The notes under the pieces are model-generated. The model was given only the letters and a program-made list of their open reading frames with translations. It was not told where the DNA came from and did no database searches. Below are positions 62,284-64,000 of a stretch of 64,000 nt of DNA, piece by piece (the stretch's first letter is position 1; every line of letters starts with the position of its first letter). The DNA is from Pseudocercospora fijiensis CIRAD86 (lineage: Eukaryota; Ascomycota; Dothideomycetes; Mycosphaerellales; Mycosphaerellaceae), in the NCBI RefSeq assembly GCF_000340215.1, contig NW_006921548.1:607400-671399 (forward strand), given 5' to 3'. A program made the position numbers and the translations under genes.

Positions 62284-62960
62284 CTATTTAGTAATAGTTT
62301 TAATCCGATTAGGATCAGCCTTAACACCCTTAGTTAATATAAGGAAGCCGAGGAATAATACCTCTTTAGTAGCAAAGGTGCATTTAGAAGGCTTGTAATA
62401 TAAGCTATAGGCTCGTAGGCGATCGAGTACCTTACGTAATACGGACTGTAGCCTAGTGCTCCGCAATGTTAGGAGAGTGTATATAAACTAGGATGTTATC
62501 TAGGTAAACTATATAGAGGTAGTCTAATAGGCCTAAAAGGGCCCGATTAATATAGGACTAGAATATTGCAGGGGCATTAGCTAAGCCGAATAGCATAACT
62601 AAGTACTCGAAATAGCTATAGCGAGTACGAAAGGCTGTCTTCTATTTATCGCCCTTACGAATACGAATGCGGTAATAGGCGTCCTTAATGTCTAATATAG
62701 TGTAGTAGTAGGTACTAGAAAGGCGATCGAGGGTCTTATTAATAAGAGGAAGTAGACAGCGGTCTTTAATAGTAATAGCATTAAGCCTACGATAATCGAC
62801 ATATAGGCGTAGGCTACTATCCTTCTTTAGTACGAACAGGATAGGGGCGCTAGTAGGGCTGTTACTATACCGTATCCGGCTATTAGCTAGGTTTTCCTCT
62901 AGATACTTACGCAATATAGCAAGCTCTCGTTCGCTAAGGTTGTAGAGGGGGCTAAAAGGA
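62284..62960 (-). pseudogene. Gypsy reverse transcriptase
   Basis: The open parts read APILFVLKKDSSLRLYVDYR, RLNAITIKD, LDIKDAYYRIRI (with the first catalytic Asp), then YLDN in place of YLDD (62495-62506), and finally KPSKCTFATKEVLFLGFLI with KADPNRI. All the expected blocks are present. Asp-to-Asn at the active site plus stops inactivate it. Confidence 0.9.
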
Positions 62961-63457
62961 ACCTCTTTGCCCTCTATAATATTAATCTTATAATCCGTCT
63001 CTTTGAATATAGGTAATGTCGATACTAAGTAGTATTTGAATACATTAATATAGGTCTCCCGAATAGGCTCTAGTATACGCTCGAGCTAATTAGAGTCTAT
63101 ACTATTAGGGGGCACAGGTTTATCGTTATTACTACCGAGCAGGTCGGCAGTTAGATTAGCTAAGGCGGGTATTAAGTTGCTAATAAACAGGACCCTAATA
63201 TCGTTAGGGCACTCGCTAATATTAATGTGTTTAATGTCCTCTTTCCTAGCGATTCTAAATCGCTACTATTAAAGGCCTAGGTCTATAACTATAGCGTAGT
63301 ACTTAAGAATAGGGTTGCTAATAACAATATCGGAGGGGAGGCTGTCTATATCTACCGCATAGGTAGTAAAGTCTAGTAGGCGTTTATTTCCGAGGTCGTC
63401 CTTTAGAACTATAGGAATATAGTAGGCCCTATAGGTTAAGTGCCGAGCGTTATTAAA

Positions 63458-63652
63458 CTAAGCAAGGGTTAGTAGGTTAGTCCTAGGCAATTGTCGAAGG
63501 TCTAATTGCTTAGCTAGGCGATAGCTAATAAAGGCGCTAACTGAATTTCCTAGATCTAGTATAACCTTAGTCTTATAGTTAGTTCTATATATGTCCGATA
63601 CGAGATAGGTACGTATAATAGCTAGTACAATGTCGATAGTCTTACGCCGCAC
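63458..63652 (-). pseudogene. Gypsy aspartic protease fragment
   Basis: The open 64-codon stretch contains VILDLGNSVSAFISYRLA, the D(S/T)GA-xxxFIS block of retroviral-type proteases. The Ser after the catalytic Asp is Leu, so activity is doubtful. Confidence 0.75.
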
Positions 63653-64000
63653 AAGGCTAACAGTTAGTACGGCGCTTATTCTTTTTTCGAAGGTTAGCCT
63701 ATAGGGGTAGCGTTAGCTACTAAGAGGTGCTTTCGGTGCTTAGCGGTAGTACGGTCGACTCGGGCCTAGTCTCGAGGTCTATTATATTAGCCTAGTAAAT
63801 AAGTAGTGCTATTACAATTAAAGCACTTGTATCTAGTTAGGGCACTGCTAGGTCCGCTCGAATTGGTACTAGAATTAGATAAACGATTAGGGGTATATAG
63901 AAATAAGCCCCTTCCTTATCCTCTTCCTCGCTAGAGGTTTCTACCGCGGTATCGGCCCCTATCCCTTCTACGTTAGTCGTTACTATTTCTATTGTTAGTA

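Larger units (their letters stand above)
59776..64000 (-). mobile_element. Ty3/Gypsy LTR retrotransposon with chromodomain (chromovirus), RIP-mutated
   Basis: Minus-strand pol in the standard Gypsy order: protease (63652-63458), reverse transcriptase (62960-62284), RNase H, integrase (about 60990-60480) and a C-terminal chromodomain (about 59990-59815). Gag and the 5' LTR lie beyond the right edge. In-frame TAA/TAG codons are frequent, several at Trp positions. Catalytic damage includes YLDN in the RT and SNRG in the integrase. Chromodomains guide insertion into heterochromatin, which suits the repeat-rich setting. Confidence 0.88.

Overview
The window reads as a repeat-rich, probably accessory or subtelomeric stretch of a filamentous ascomycete (Pezizomycotina) genome. 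It alternates between very AT-rich, TpA-rich blocks and three blocks of balanced composition. The AT-rich blocks are transposon relics saturated with the changes expected from repeat-induced point mutation (RIP): CAA/CAG to TAA/TAG, TGG to TAG, Asp to Asn. No tRNA, rRNA, CRISPR or bacterial-style operon was seen, and no clearly intact host gene.

Layout. 1-3270: retrotransposon-like relic plus direct and tandem repeats. 3271-9719: balanced block A, no supportable gene. 9720-22686: two related hAT DNA transposons (10030-13738; 14474-22686), the second split by a 4.3-kb terminal-inverted-repeat element that carries a dead DDE transposase and an unrecognised convergent ORF. 22687-25012: balanced block B. 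25013-34110: Ty1/Copia element on the minus strand, itself carrying a 393-bp hAT-type MITE and a 1.8-kb hairpin/minisatellite insertion. 34225-34324: assembly gap of exactly 100 N. 34535-44815: second Copia copy on the plus strand, split by a Tad1-like LINE (34611-39517, 14-bp target duplication) and truncated in its reverse transcriptase. 44816-58034: balanced block C. 58035-64000: AT-rich DNA and a Ty3/Gypsy chromovirus on the minus strand, running out of the window.

The main discovery is in block C: an endogenous copy of the large (L) polymerase gene of a non-segmented negative-strand RNA virus (Mononegavirales, most plausibly Mymonaviridae-like given the fungal host). It lies on the minus strand at 44816-49137 and shows the GDNQ polymerase motif and the HR motif of the capping domain. 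The reading frame is open for about 1,045 codons, then is broken by eight TAA/TAG stops, without any frameshift, only in the 1.2 kb next to the RIP-mutated Copia element. This pattern suggests RIP leaking from the repeat into single-copy viral DNA. Copia sequence cuts the gene off in the methyltransferase region.

The rest of block C looks like a gene graveyard: a RING-finger pseudogene, a frameshifted small coiled-coil gene, a multi-membrane-segment protein with stops and a frameshift, and an orphan exon-like frame. The window also offers good material on how RIP kills enzymes. All three reverse transcriptases carry DN in place of the catalytic DD, the Gypsy integrase has Asn for Asp, the DDE transposase has Lys for Glu, and all four zinc ligands of the Copia Gag knuckle read as Tyr.
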